Positions 52,830 through 61,270 are shown, numbered from the stretch's first letter. The stretch is DNA of 64,000 bases from Streptomyces sp. HD (GCF_028369295.1 NZ_JAQMYP010000008.1:144355-208354); one strand, 5' to 3'. Notes: generated from the sequence alone by a model not told the origin. Made by a program: numbers and translations.

Positions 52830-52938
52830 GGGGACGTGTCGGGGGGTGTCCGTCCTCGGACCGGCGGCTGGGGTACGGCCAGGAGGTGCTGCGTGTTGAC
52901 GCCGGCCACTGCGGGCGGACACCCCCCGACACGTCCCC
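52830..52938. repeat. 109-bp element bounded by perfect 23-bp inverted repeats
   Basis: Bases 52830-52852 (starting GGGGACGTGTCGGGGGGTGT) are the exact reverse complement of 52916-52938, with a 63-bp interior. The ends resemble the terminal repeats of a small non-autonomous mobile element, or form a very stable RNA hairpin. No clear target duplication was seen. The following 285 bp up to 53224 are C-rich and hold no recognisable gene. Confidence 0.85.
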
Positions 52939-53224
52939 TTCCCGCCGTACGCGACTGCTCCGCCACGGGGGTACGCGCCGCATCGGCCTAGGGAGCGCTA
53001 CCCCGAAGCCGCCCCCCGCCCCGGCACGGGCTCCGACGTTTCGCCGGGCAGCCCATTCGTCACCAGCGCACGAACCGGACACCGCTCCACCCCCCGCCCA
53101 CTCAACAGCCCGCCAATCTCCCAGCCCCGGGCCCACCTTCCAGCCCACCCGACGCCCGAGAAGGCAGCCCGCCCCTAACCCCCACCCCCCAGGCAACCCA
53201 CTGCCTCCCACCCCCGGCCCACCC

Positions 53225-53380
53225 TTCAGCCCGTCCGGCGTTTGAGGACAAGGCCCCTTGAGGGCCGGAGCGGGGGCTGGGGCGGCAGCCCCGGTGGGGT
53301 GCAGGGGTGGAGCCCCTGGCGGGGTTGAAGGGGCGGAGCCCCCTGGGGATGGGACGGGTAGGGGCGGCGGGGGCGAAGAA
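53225..53380. repeat. Dispersed intergenic repeat, copy 2
   Basis: Same family as at 45321: it starts with CAGCCCGTCCGGCGTTTGAG, includes GGGGCGGAGCCCCCTGG hairpin blocks, and ends GGGACGGGTAGGGGCGGCGG. It carries an extra block (GGGGCTGGGGCGGCAGCCCC) not in copy 1. It is followed by 335 bp of bldN upstream sequence. Confidence 0.85.
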
Positions 53381-53716
53381 AGGGGGACGGGAGTTGACCA
53401 CGCCGGGCCGCACGGCCAATCCGCACCTCATACCCCCTCACCCCCCTGTCCAGTCACCTTGGCTGCACACGGCCACAACACGCCCCGGAGTCAGCCGGAA
53501 CACGAGCGACTTCGATCAACAACCGGTCACTCTGCGGCACTTGATCGACCGTCAATCGGTTACAGAAGCGACGCAATCGATGATTTGAGCAACTGGGCGT
53601 AGCAGCGCCTGCACGAAGCGTTATTCTCCTCAGACGCAAACCGGTACCCCTCCGTCGCTACGACGGGTGAACGGTCCCGCACTGCACGTGATGGAAGCTC
53701 TGCCTCTGGGAGTCCC
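53381..53716 (+). promoter_or_regulatory. bldN upstream region
   Basis: This is the AT-richest stretch of the 1.35-kb gap before bldN (for example around 53500-53600, with ATCGATGATTTGAG). It must hold the bldN promoter. I see scattered TCACC/TCACT half-sites (53453, 53526) that could bind BldD, a known bldN repressor in S. coelicolor. I cannot place a clear -35/-10 pair. GGGAG precedes the bldN GTG. Confidence 0.4.
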
Positions 53717-54493
53717 GTGTACCCACACGTCGGGGTTGACGCCTCGGGCCTGGCTACGCTGCGCGCAACGGTCCGAGACCTGTTGCGCGGCTTCGTCCCC
53801 ACCGCGTACGCCGTCCCCGCCCTCGCCGTAACCACCGCACCCGTAGGCCCGTGCTACGCACTCGCCGACGGAAGCGCCGCCGCCGTCGGCAGACGAGGGC
53901 GCTCGACCAGCGCGACGACCGCCCGGCGGCCCGCCGCCGACAGCGACAGCGCTCGCATGATGGATCTCGTAGAACGCGCGCAGGCCGGCGAGGCCGACGC
54001 GTTCGGCCGACTCTACGACCAGTACAGCGACACCGTTTATCGCTACATCTACTACCGCGTCGGAGGGAAGGCCACCGCCGAGGACCTGACGAGCGAGACC
54101 TTTCTGCGGGCACTCCGCCGCATCGGCACGTTCACCTGGCAGGGCCGCGACTTCGGCGCATGGCTCGTCACGATCGCCCGCAACCTCGTCGCCGACCACT
54201 TCAAGTCCAGCCGTTTCCGACTGGAGGTGACCACCGGCGAGATGCTCGACGCCAACGAGGTCGAGCGCTCCCCGGAGGACTCCGTCCTCGAATCACTCTC
54301 CAACGCCGCCCTCCTGGAGGCCGTACGACGACTCAACCCGCAACAGCAGGAGTGCGTCACCCTCCGATTCCTCCAGGGCCTGTCCGTCGCCGAGACGGCC
54401 CGCGTCATGGGCAAGAACGAGGGCGCGATCAAGACCCTCCAATACCGAGCCGTACGTACGCTCGCCCGCCTCCTCCCGGACGACGTGCGCTGA
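53717..54493 (+). CDS. bldN: Developmental ECF sigma factor BldN
   Basis: The protein has 258 residues. An unusual N-terminal extension of about 80 residues (YPHVGVDASGLATLRATVRD, then YAVPALAVTTAP) precedes sigma region 2 (about 85-160; AFGRLYDQYSDTVYRYIYYR). Region 4 (about 190-250) has LNPQQQECVTLRFLQGLSVA. The extension is diagnostic of BldN/AdsA, which is known to be made as a pro-sigma and cleaved in S. coelicolor. It drives aerial-mycelium genes such as bldM and the chaplins. It starts at GTG 53717. The gene for its anti-sigma factor follows. Confidence 0.95.
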   Translation: MYPHVGVDASGLATLRATVRDLLRGFVPTAYAVPALAVTTAPVGPCYALADGSAAAVGRRGRSTSATTARRPAADSDSARMMDLVERAQAGEADAFGRLYDQYSDTVYRYIYYRVGGKATAEDLTSETFLRALRRIGTFTWQGRDFGAWLVTIARNLVADHFKSSRFRLEVTTGEMLDANEVERSPEDSVLESLSNAALLEAVRRLNPQQQECVTLRFLQGLSVAETARVMGKNEGAIKTLQYRAVRTLARLLPDDVR

Positions 54494-54593
54494 ACACGCC
54501 GCCCGCCCACCCCCACCGAATCGACACGCTCCGCAACCTCCAACTCACTGTAAGTGAAAGTCTGTTGACTCCGCGGTCTGTTCATCCGCCGTC

Positions 54594-54622
54594 CGTAACC
54601 CAAGTGCCGAGCCGCTCGTTGT
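54594..54622 (+). promoter_or_regulatory. Probable sigma-BldN-type promoter of rsbN
   Basis: CGTAAC (54594-54599) and CGTTGT (54617-54622) are 17 bp apart. They closely match the BldN consensus known from bldM and chaplin promoters (CGTAAC, 16-17 bp, CGTTGA). It lies in the 259-bp gap between bldN and rsbN, 131 bp before the rsbN start, so BldN would activate its own inhibitor. Confidence 0.7.
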
Positions 54623-54752
54623 GCGGGATGCAGGCTCCCTGTGGTCACTCCCTGGCCGACTTCGACCACTCGATCGTGTGGTCGTGGTCAGGGCGTGCAA
54701 CCCTCAGGACCCCCTGGGGAGTCGACCGTCATCACGAGAGGAGGTGCCGCCA

Positions 54753-56000
54753 GTGATCGCGAACGTATCGGCACACCGGCGGGCGAACGCCTTCGCCCAG
54801 GCCCTGGAGGAGCAGGCCGACCAGGGCCCGGCGGCCGATGAGGCCGAGCAGCCCGATGGATCGGCACCGGCACCGGCTGCTGCGGAACCAACCGAGCAGA
54901 GGCGCCTGTTGGCCCTCACCGAGAGTCTCGGCGAGCTGCCCAAGCCCGTGCTGGACCCCGAGGTCAAGGTCGTCCAGCGCGCCCAGCTCGTGGCCGCGAT
55001 GGAGGCCATGCTGCAGGAGGGCACCACGGGAGGCGAGGCAGGACCCGCCCTGCCGGAACAGCGTTCGGACCGGGCCCCCGGGGCTCACCGAGCGTCACCG
55101 CTGGGCAAGTTGCGGCCCCGTTCCCGTCTCGCCAAGGGCCTGACAGCGGGCGGACTCAGCGTCGGAGTCGCCGCCGGAGCCTTCGGCGGAGTCGCCGCCG
55201 CGAGCAATGACGCCCTGCCCGGCGACTCGCTCTACGGCCTCAAGCGCGGCATCGAGGACTTCAAGCTCAACATCCTGGCCAACGGCGACGACGAACGCGG
55301 CCGCAGCTACCTCGACCAGGCCTCCACCCGGCTGAACGAGGCCCGTCGGCTGATGGAGCGCGGCCGCAGCGGACAGCTCGACCATGAATCGCTCACCGAG
55401 ATCCGCCGCGCCCTGTCCGGCATGCAGCACGACGCCTCGGAAGGGCACCGACTACTGCGCGAGGCCTACGAGCGCGACCCGAACTCCCTGGGCCCCATCC
55501 AGGCCCTCTCCGCCTTCTCCCGCTCGCACCGCGCGGCCTGGGGCAGCCTCCGCCAGCGGCTTCCCCTCCAGCTCGGGGACGTCAGTGACCGGGTGTCGTC
55601 GGTGTTCGACGCCATAGACGAAGACGTCTCCCCACTGGAGTCCCTGCTCCCGCAGCCACCGACAGGCAGCGGCGACGGCAAACGGCGGGACGGCTCCGGC
55701 TCGTCGTCCACCGGTTCCTCCGGCTCCGACCGGTCGGCACGCCCCAGCGCCGGCGGCAGCGGCTCCTCCGAGGGCGGCCGGTCCAGCAGCCCCAGCAAGT
55801 CGGCCGAGGGCTCCGGCAGCGAGAACGAGGGGCTGCTCGGCGGTAACACCGGCGGCCTGCTCGACCCGCCGAAGGACACCAGCAGCTCCGGCACCTCACC
55901 GTCCACCTCGACACCGACCACCGAGCCCGCCGTCACCCTCCCGCCGCTCCTCCCGGGCCTCCTGCCCGGCCTGGGCATCGACGGCGAGGACGCCGGCTAG
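54753..56000 (+). CDS. rsbN: Anti-sigma factor RsbN
   Basis: The protein has 415 residues. The N-terminal cytoplasmic part (about 1-125; SAHRRANAFAQALEEQ, LGELPKPVLDPEVK) is the sigma-binding region of RsbN. A weakly hydrophobic membrane segment (about 127-150) is followed by a DUF5667-like outer domain (DALPGDSLYGLKRGIEDFKL, about 153-300). A long Ser/Gly/Thr/Pro tail (about 305-415) ends the protein. It holds BldN inactive at the membrane. It starts at GTG 54753 with GAGGAGG upstream. Confidence 0.93.
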   Translation: MIANVSAHRRANAFAQALEEQADQGPAADEAEQPDGSAPAPAAAEPTEQRRLLALTESLGELPKPVLDPEVKVVQRAQLVAAMEAMLQEGTTGGEAGPALPEQRSDRAPGAHRASPLGKLRPRSRLAKGLTAGGLSVGVAAGAFGGVAAASNDALPGDSLYGLKRGIEDFKLNILANGDDERGRSYLDQASTRLNEARRLMERGRSGQLDHESLTEIRRALSGMQHDASEGHRLLREAYERDPNSLGPIQALSAFSRSHRAAWGSLRQRLPLQLGDVSDRVSSVFDAIDEDVSPLESLLPQPPTGSGDGKRRDGSGSSSTGSSGSDRSARPSAGGSGSSEGGRSSSPSKSAEGSGSENEGLLGGNTGGLLDPPKDTSSSGTSPSTSTPTTEPAVTLPPLLPGLLPGLGIDGEDAG

Positions 56001-56024
56001 CCGCCGTAGGGCAGAGAAGAGAGT

Positions 56025-56076
56025 CGTACGACGACGGGGCGCCCCCCTGCTGCAGGGGGCGCCCCGTCGTCGTACG
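56025..56076. terminator. Strong bidirectional terminator after rsbN
   Basis: A stem of about 24 bp (CGTACGACGACGGGGCGCCC... at 56025-56049 pairing with 56053-56076, one mismatch) has a tiny loop. It lies between the convergent rsbN and acyltransferase genes. Confidence 0.88.
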
Positions 56077-56121
56077 TGGTGCAAACGTTTCTTCCGTCAA
56101 ACGTTTCTTCGTCGGAATGCG

Positions 56122-57174
56122 TCAGAAGAAGACCGACCGGCGCTGCACCAGCAGCTTGTACAGCGTGTGCTGGATCTGCTCCCTGACCTGGTCGGTCAGG
56201 TTGAACATCAGCATCGGGTCCTCGGCGGCCTCCGGAGGGTAGCCGTCCGTCGGGATCGGCTCGCCGAACTGGATCGTCCACTTCGTCGGGAGCGGGATTC
56301 CACCCAGCGGGCCCAGCCACGGGAAGGTCGGCGTCAGCGGGAAGTACGGGAAACCCAGGAGGCGGGCCAGCGTCTTCGCGTTGCCGATCATCGGGTAGAT
56401 CTCCTCGGCCCCGACGATCGAGCACGGAATGATCGGGGTGCGCTTGCGCAGGGCCGTGGAGACAAAGCCGCCGCGGCCGAAACGCTGGAGCTTGTAGCGC
56501 TCGCTGAACGGCTTGCCGATGCCCTTGAAGCCCTCCGGCATGACGCCGACCAATTCGCCCTGCCCGAGCAGCCGCTCGGCGTCCTCGGCGCAGGCGAGGG
56601 TGTGGCCCAGCTTGCGGGCGAGTTCGTTGACCACCGGCAGCATGAAGACCAGGTCGGCGGCGAGCAGCCGTAGATGCCGGCCCGCCGGATGGTGGTCGTG
56701 CACGGCGACCTGCATCATCAGGCCGTCCAGCGGCAGCGTCCCGGAGTGGTTGGCGACGATCAGCGCGCCGCCCTCGGACGGGATGTTCTCGACGCCCTTC
56801 ACCTCGACCCGGAAGTAGTTCTCGTACACCGGGCGCAGCAGGGACATCAGGACCTGGTCGGTGAGCTCCTCGTCGTACCCGAAGTCGTCGACGTCGTAGT
56901 CCCCGGTGAGGCGGCGGCGCAGGAAGGCCAGGCCGCTCGCGATGCGTCGCTCCAGGCCGCCTTCCTGCTGCGGCTTCTGGGGCGGCTGTTCCTCACGTGT
57001 CACAGGAACATCATCCTGCGCGAAGGACCGTCCGGGGAGGGGCTGGACCTCGCGTACCAGCGCGGATTCACCGCTCTTGCGCCGGCTCCCCACGCTCCGC
57101 CGCCGCGACGGCCGTTGCACGGCGCTTCCGCGGGACCGATCGTCGTCGAACGGAATGACCTTGGCGTCCGCCAT
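56122..57174 (-). CDS. 1-acyl-glycerol-3-phosphate acyltransferase-like protein (PlsC family)
   Basis: The protein has 350 residues. A basic, disordered N-terminus of about 70 residues precedes the PlsC fold. The catalytic motif is ANHSGTLPLDG (NHxxxxD-type, about 141-151). The substrate motif is VMPEGFKGIGKPF, the FPEGTRS equivalent with EG kept. The third motif is IIPCSIVGAEE. Such enzymes acylate a glycerolipid or related alcohol at the membrane; the exact acceptor is open. It starts at ATG 57174, 14 bp after the epimerase stop, so the two form an operon. Confidence 0.88.
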   Translation of the reverse strand: MADAKVIPFDDDRSRGSAVQRPSRRRSVGSRRKSGESALVREVQPLPGRSFAQDDVPVTREEQPPQKPQQEGGLERRIASGLAFLRRRLTGDYDVDDFGYDEELTDQVLMSLLRPVYENYFRVEVKGVENIPSEGGALIVANHSGTLPLDGLMMQVAVHDHHPAGRHLRLLAADLVFMLPVVNELARKLGHTLACAEDAERLLGQGELVGVMPEGFKGIGKPFSERYKLQRFGRGGFVSTALRKRTPIIPCSIVGAEEIYPMIGNAKTLARLLGFPYFPLTPTFPWLGPLGGIPLPTKWTIQFGEPIPTDGYPPEAAEDPMLMFNLTDQVREQIQHTLYKLLVQRRSVFF

Positions 57175-57188
57175 CGTTGATGCGCTCC

Positions 57189-58250
57189 TCAGTTGGCGCT
57201 CTGCGTCGGGGGGTGGCCGCCGCCCAGCAGGGGCAGCGCGGCGATCCGGTCGACGGCCCCCGCAAGGGCCTCCGGCGGCAGCAGACCCGGTCCGCGGCTG
57301 CGCGCGAACTCGGCGAAGGTCTCCGCCGTCGTGAACTTCGGCTTGAATCCGAGCGTCTCTCGCATCTGGTCCGTCGCCACGACCCGGCCGTGTGTGAGCA
57401 ACCGGATCTGCTCGGGTGAGAAGTCCGACATGCCCAGCGTACGCACCATGGATCCCGCCCAGGTGACCGCGGGGAGCAGAAGCGGCACGGTCGGGCGGCC
57501 CAGCCGTCGGGAGCACTGCGAGAGCAGCAGGACGCCGTCGCCGGCGATGTTGAAGGTGCCGCTGTTGAGCGTTCCCCGCTCCGGTTCGTGCGAGGCGATG
57601 CGCAGCACCTCGATCACGTCGTCCTCGTGGACGAACTGCAGCCGCGGGTCGTAGCCGAACACGGTCGGCAGGACCGGCAGCGAGAAGTACGAGGCGAGCG
57701 GTGTGTCCGCGGTCGGCCCGAGGATGTTGGCGAACCTCAGCACGCACACGGCGACATCGGGCCTGCGCCGCGCGAACCCGCGCACATAGCCCTCCACCTC
57801 GACCGTGTCCTTGGCGAAGCCGCCGCTGGGCAGGGACTTGGGCGGGGTGGTCTCGGTGAACACGCCCGGATCACGAGGTGCGGAGCCGTACACGTTCGTA
57901 CTCGACTTCACGACCAGCCGCTTGACGGTGGGGGACTTCTGGCAGGCGCCGAGCAGCTGCATCGTCCCGATGACGTTGGTCTCCTTGACCGTGGTCCGGC
58001 TGCCGCTGCCCAGCGCCGTTCCCGTCACATCCATGTGTACGACGGTGTCGGCGCCGCTCTCGGCCAGTACCCGCGCGATGGTGGGCTGCCGGATGTCGGC
58101 CTGGATGAAGTCGGCACCCCCCAGATGGTGCTCGGGCGGTACCGCGTCCACGGCGACCACCCGGTCCACTTCCGGGTCTCGCTGGATCCGTCGTACGAAC
58201 CGGCCCCCCAGTTGACGGGCCACTCCGGTCACGAGCACGACCTTGCCCAA
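57189..58250 (-). CDS. NAD-dependent epimerase/dehydratase (extended SDR)
   Basis: The protein is about 353 residues. The Rossmann start is VVLVTGVARQLGGRF; the usual GxxGxxG loop is modified (GVARQLGG). VVHMDVTGTALG and NVIGTMQLLGACQ follow. The YxxxK active-site segment is altered: KSSTNVYG is kept but the later motif reads FAKDTVEVEGY. I chose TTG 58250 because GGAAGG lies eight bases upstream and the fold starts at once. An ATG at 58349 would add a poor leader. It may modify a nucleotide sugar. Confidence 0.82.
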   Translation of the reverse strand: MGKVVLVTGVARQLGGRFVRRIQRDPEVDRVVAVDAVPPEHHLGGADFIQADIRQPTIARVLAESGADTVVHMDVTGTALGSGSRTTVKETNVIGTMQLLGACQKSPTVKRLVVKSSTNVYGSAPRDPGVFTETTPPKSLPSGGFAKDTVEVEGYVRGFARRRPDVAVCVLRFANILGPTADTPLASYFSLPVLPTVFGYDPRLQFVHEDDVIEVLRIASHEPERGTLNSGTFNIAGDGVLLLSQCSRRLGRPTVPLLLPAVTWAGSMVRTLGMSDFSPEQIRLLTHGRVVATDQMRETLGFKPKFTTAETFAEFARSRGPGLLPPEALAGAVDRIAALPLLGGGHPPTQSAN

Positions 58251-58447
58251 GATCAGCGCCTTCCTTCCAGCACTCGTATCCCAGCCGAGTTCCCCGTGTA
58301 CGGCCAACTTAGCGGGTCGGTGTTGCGCTGTGATGACCACCCAATGCATGAAGTGACGAGAATTCCATGCGTACGACCGGACGGATCAGTTTCCGGTCCA
58401 GGCATACGCACATGATCCGACCCCTCGCACATCACGTCGAAACACGT

Positions 58448-58479
58448 GTGGCCCCCCACCGGGTGTGGTGGGGGGCCAC
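58448..58479. terminator. Terminator after bS22 gene
   Basis: GTGGCCCCCCACC pairs perfectly with GGTGGGGGGCCAC around GGGTGT. It lies 26 bp beyond the bS22 stop on the minus strand. The sequence from there to the epimerase start (58250) shows no gene. Confidence 0.88.
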
Positions 58480-58504
58480 AATCACGCCGCTTCCGCGGCG
58501 CCGC

Positions 58505-58603
58505 TTACTTCTTGTTGCGACGCTGGACGCGCGTGCGCTTGAGCAGCTTGCGGTGCTTCTTCTTGGCCATCCGCTTGCGCCGCTTCTTAATAACAGAGCC
58601 CAC
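58505..58603 (-). CDS. Small ribosomal protein bS22 (AURKAIP1/COX24 domain), 32 aa
   Basis: A 32-residue, extremely basic protein: [20 protein letters not shown], continuing with [12 protein letters not shown]. It matches the actinobacterial AURKAIP1/COX24-domain peptide shown to be a component of the mycobacterial 30S subunit (bS22). It starts at GTG 58603, with GAGGG upstream, and ends at TAA. A strong hairpin follows. The gene is easily missed because of its length. Confidence 0.92.
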   Translation of the reverse strand: MGSVIKKRRKRMAKKKHRKLLKRTRVQRRNKK

Positions 58604-58759
58604 GACTACCCTCGCTCACTTCTCATCACTCGGCGTTGGGCGCCATGGGCCCACACGACCTACGAGGGGCTAGCCTACCCGCCCGAGCGCTGAGGTCGTA
58701 ATCGAGGGGGCGAGGGTGAATCCTGAACAGCCCTGAGGATCCCTCCCCGCCCTCTGCCG

Positions 58760-58972
58760 TCAGGCGGTTTCCACCCCCACGTAACTCTCGCGGAGGTATT
58801 CGTGCACCGCTTGCTCGGGGACGCGGAAGGACCGCCCCACCCGGATCGCGGGCAGATGACCACTGTGCACCAGCCGGTACACGGTCATCTTCGACACTCG
58901 CATCACCGAGGCGACTTCCGCCACGGTAAGGAACTGAACCTCGTTCAGAGGCCTCTCGCCAGCTGCAGCCAT
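58760..58972 (-). CDS. bdtA: BldC/excisionase-like MerR-type HTH protein (BdtA-like)
   Basis: The protein has 70 residues. A single winged MerR/excisionase HTH is present: FLTVAEVASVMRVSKMTVYR, then LVHSGHLPAIRVGRSFRVPE. It resembles BldC. From memory, the S. coelicolor gene at this place is bdtA, a BldD target, and the context (bS22, acuC nearby) agrees. It starts at ATG 58972. A BldD-like site lies 48-75 bp upstream. Confidence 0.8.
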   Translation of the reverse strand: MAAAGERPLNEVQFLTVAEVASVMRVSKMTVYRLVHSGHLPAIRVGRSFRVPEQAVHEYLRESYVGVETA

Positions 58973-59019
58973 GACACACCTGAACCTTCCGCACTCGACG
59001 GCCACCGGCTTCCCCTTCC

Positions 59020-59047
59020 GGTGACTCTTCGTCGTTGCGTGCTCACT
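59020..59047. promoter_or_regulatory. Candidate BldD site upstream of bdtA
   Basis: On the minus strand AGTGA (59047-59043) and TCACC (59024-59020) are 18 bp apart, the BldD half-site arrangement. A possible -10 box TACATT lies next to it at 59057-59052. Confidence 0.5.
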
Positions 59048-59101
59048 CCCCAATGTAGGGGCGGGTGATGCGAGTGGGGAAGAGGTGCACCCATCGGCGG
59101 C

Positions 59102-59971
59102 CTACTGTGACAGACACGCTCGATTGAGTACGTAGCGGGTAAGCGGCCGGTAGTAAACAGACCGCACAGCGTCATCAAGTGGAACGACGGCGGACACGAC
59201 CCCCTCGGCCTCCCCCACAAAGAGCGCGGGGTCATTCGTATCGGCCAGCCCAATGGCCTCAAACCCCAGCTGACCTGCCCCGCAGACCCAACCGTGATCC
59301 CCGATCACCAGCTCCGGCAACGGCCCGCCGGCCTCTGCCGCGGCGGCGAGCGCGGTGCGAACCGGGAGGGGTGAATGCGTGTGTGCGCCGGTCTCACGCC
59401 CGGTGCTCGGAGCGCCGGGTTCCTGCACCAACGCGACTCCTCGTACGTAGCCAAGGTTGTACGTGCGTAGGCCGAACCGGGTCGTTATGTCGACACAGTG
59501 ACCATGCGCGGGGGTGAGGACGGCACACCCCGCCGCCGACAACGCGTCCGCCAAGGCGGCGTAGAACCCGAGCAGCCGATGCGGATGCCCGGTGCCGATC
59601 AGCACCGGAGCGCCCCGCCGGGCGGCCGCGCCGATCCGATCGGCGAAGGCATCCAGACCATCCAGCGTCCGGTCAGGGTCGATCACATCAAGGCCGGAAG
59701 TGCACGCCGGATCGGCCGAAACCCCACACTTGTCCGCCATCAGCGCGACCAAATCCCGCTGCCTCCAGGTCCATTCAGGATCAAGCCCGATCAGCACCCG
59801 AGGATCACGAGCCGCGAAGAGCCGATAGCTCCGAAGACTCACCTCCCGCGACGTCGCCACGACCCCGGCAAGCCGAGCAGCCAGAAGATGAGCACGAAGC
59901 GCTCCACGACTCAACACGTCAGCGATCGTGACGGATGGGACGGCACGCGGACCGGGGGAACGCGAAAACAC
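59102..59971 (-). CDS. Putative phosphatase (actinobacterial, uncharacterised)
   Basis: This soluble 289-residue protein is conserved next to bdtA in Streptomyces as I recall and is usually annotated as a phosphatase. Visible conserved-looking parts are VLIGLDPEWTWRQRDLVALM, PVLIGTGHPHRLLGFYAALA, LTPAHGHC and ELVIGDHGWVCGAGQLG. The His/Asp-rich pieces (GHPHR, GDHGW) could bind metal. There is no HAD or PTP signature, so the label is weak. It starts at GTG 59971. Its reaction is unknown. Confidence 0.7.
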   Translation of the reverse strand: MFSRSPGPRAVPSVTIADVLSRGALRAHLLAARLAGVVATSREVSLRSYRLFAARDPRVLIGLDPEWTWRQRDLVALMADKCGVSADPACTSGLDVIDPDRTLDGLDAFADRIGAAARRGAPVLIGTGHPHRLLGFYAALADALSAAGCAVLTPAHGHCVDITTRFGLRTYNLGYVRGVALVQEPGAPSTGRETGAHTHSPLPVRTALAAAAEAGGPLPELVIGDHGWVCGAGQLGFEAIGLADTNDPALFVGEAEGVVSAVVPLDDAVRSVYYRPLTRYVLNRACLSQ

Positions 59972-59999
59972 CGCACAGTTGGGCTAACCCAGCCTCATT

Positions 60000-60067
60000 C
60001 AGCCCGTCCGGCGTTTGAGGACAAGGCCCTTTCGGGGCCGAAGCGGGGCCTGGGGCGGCGGGGTCGA
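60000..60067. repeat. Dispersed intergenic repeat, copy 3 (short)
   Basis: It starts with CAGCCCGTCCGGCGTTTGAG and continues to GGGGCCTGGGGCGGCGGGGTC. It lacks the later hairpin blocks of the copies at 45321 and 53225. It sits between acuC and the phosphatase gene. Confidence 0.8.
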
Positions 60068-60097
60068 GACACCCTCAGCTCCCCGCCCCACTCCCAC

Positions 60098-61270
60098 CTA
60101 GGCCAACAACCCCCGCAGCGGAAACACAGCCTTACGAGTAGCCAGCACCGCCTGATCCAGCCGATCCGCAGGGTCGTACCCTGCCTCCCACCCGGCCCAG
60201 GCCACAGGCCACCGCCCATCAGTCATCCGCGCCGGCCCCAACTGCCGAGTCCGCGCAAAGACCTCCTGCCGCCACCCCTCCGGAATCATCGCCTCCGGCT
60301 CAATGGGCCGCCCCGCGGCAATCCCCACCAAATGCGTCCACGACCGCGGCACAACCTCCACCACGGCATATCCACCCCCACCCAGAGCAACCCACTTCCC
60401 GTCGGAGTACTCATGCGCCAGGTCATGACACGCCACCTGCACAGCCCGCTGCGCATCCAACGAAACAGCAAGGTGCGCCAACGGATCCTCGAAGTGCGTG
60501 TCAGCCCCATGCTGAGTCACCAAAACCTGAGGCCGGAAATCGGCAAGCAACTCCGGCACCACGGCATGAAACGCCCGCAGCCATCCCGCATCCCCGGTCC
60601 CCGCCGGCAGCGCCACATTCACGGCCGCCCCCTCCGCACCCTCGGCCCCGGTCTCCTCCGGCCACCCGGTCTGCGGAAACAACGTACGAGGATGCTCATG
60701 CAGCGAGACCGTCAGAACCCGCGGATCCTCCCAGAACGCCGCCTGCACCCCATCCCCGTGATGCACGTCGACATCGATGTAGGCGACCCGCTCGGCCCCC
60801 AACTCCAACAACCGCGCAATGGCCAGCGACGCGTCGTTGTAGATACAGAACCCCGAGGCACCCCCGGGCATCGCATGATGCAGCCCACCCGCGAAGTTCA
60901 CCGCATGCAGCGCATCTCCCCGCCACACGGCCTCCGCAGCCCCCACCGACTGCCCCGCGATGAGCGCGGACACCTCATGCATCCCGGCGAACGCGGGATC
61001 GTCCAAGGTCCCGAGCCCGTACGACTGATCCGCCACCCCCGGATCCACCGACGCCGCCTTCACGGCCTCGATGTAGTCCTCCCGATGAACCAGCCGCAAC
61101 GTCGAATCTCCCGCCGGCTGCGCCGCTACGACATCCACGTCCTTGTCCAGCCCGAAGGCATCGACGAGTCTCCTGGTCAGCGCGAGCCGGACCGGGTCCA
61201 TCGGATGGTCCCGGCCGAAGTCATAGCCCGTTACTGCCTCGTCCCACATCAGCTGTGCGCGGCCGCTCAT
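60098..61270 (-). CDS. acuC: AcuC-like histone-deacetylase-family protein
   Basis: The protein has 390 residues. The zinc hydrolase core is intact: GGLHHAMPGGASGFCIYND, the metal motif DVDVHHGDGVQ, and the later LVTQHGADTHFEDP. AcuC-type enzymes remove acetyl groups from lysine, classically on acetyl-CoA synthetase. The start (ATG 61270 or GTG 61279) lies inside the 3' end of the MFS gene, a 50-bp same-strand overlap that suggests coupling. No acs gene is visible here. Confidence 0.92.
   Translation of the reverse strand: MSGRAQLMWDEAVTGYDFGRDHPMDPVRLALTRRLVDAFGLDKDVDVVAAQPAGDSTLRLVHREDYIEAVKAASVDPGVADQSYGLGTLDDPAFAGMHEVSALIAGQSVGAAEAVWRGDALHAVNFAGGLHHAMPGGASGFCIYNDASLAIARLLELGAERVAYIDVDVHHGDGVQAAFWEDPRVLTVSLHEHPRTLFPQTGWPEETGAEGAEGAAVNVALPAGTGDAGWLRAFHAVVPELLADFRPQVLVTQHGADTHFEDPLAHLAVSLDAQRAVQVACHDLAHEYSDGKWVALGGGGYAVVEVVPRSWTHLVGIAAGRPIEPEAMIPEGWRQEVFARTRQLGPARMTDGRWPVAWAGWEAGYDPADRLDQAVLATRKAVFPLRGLLA

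Noticed and set aside
52830..52938. Ordinary terminator
   Set aside because: The 63-bp loop and 23-bp perfect arms, far from the nearest gene end (about 470 bp), are unlike the other hairpins in the window.
52253..52966. Minus-strand frame across the 79-bp minisatellite
   Set aside because: It only translates the repeats (Arg/Pro/Ala-rich) and the inverted-repeat element; no conserved domain or credible ribosome site.
58251..58349. ATG 58349 start for the epimerase
   Set aside because: The added 33 residues do not fit an SDR N-terminus, and the TTG at 58250 has a ribosome site and starts the fold.
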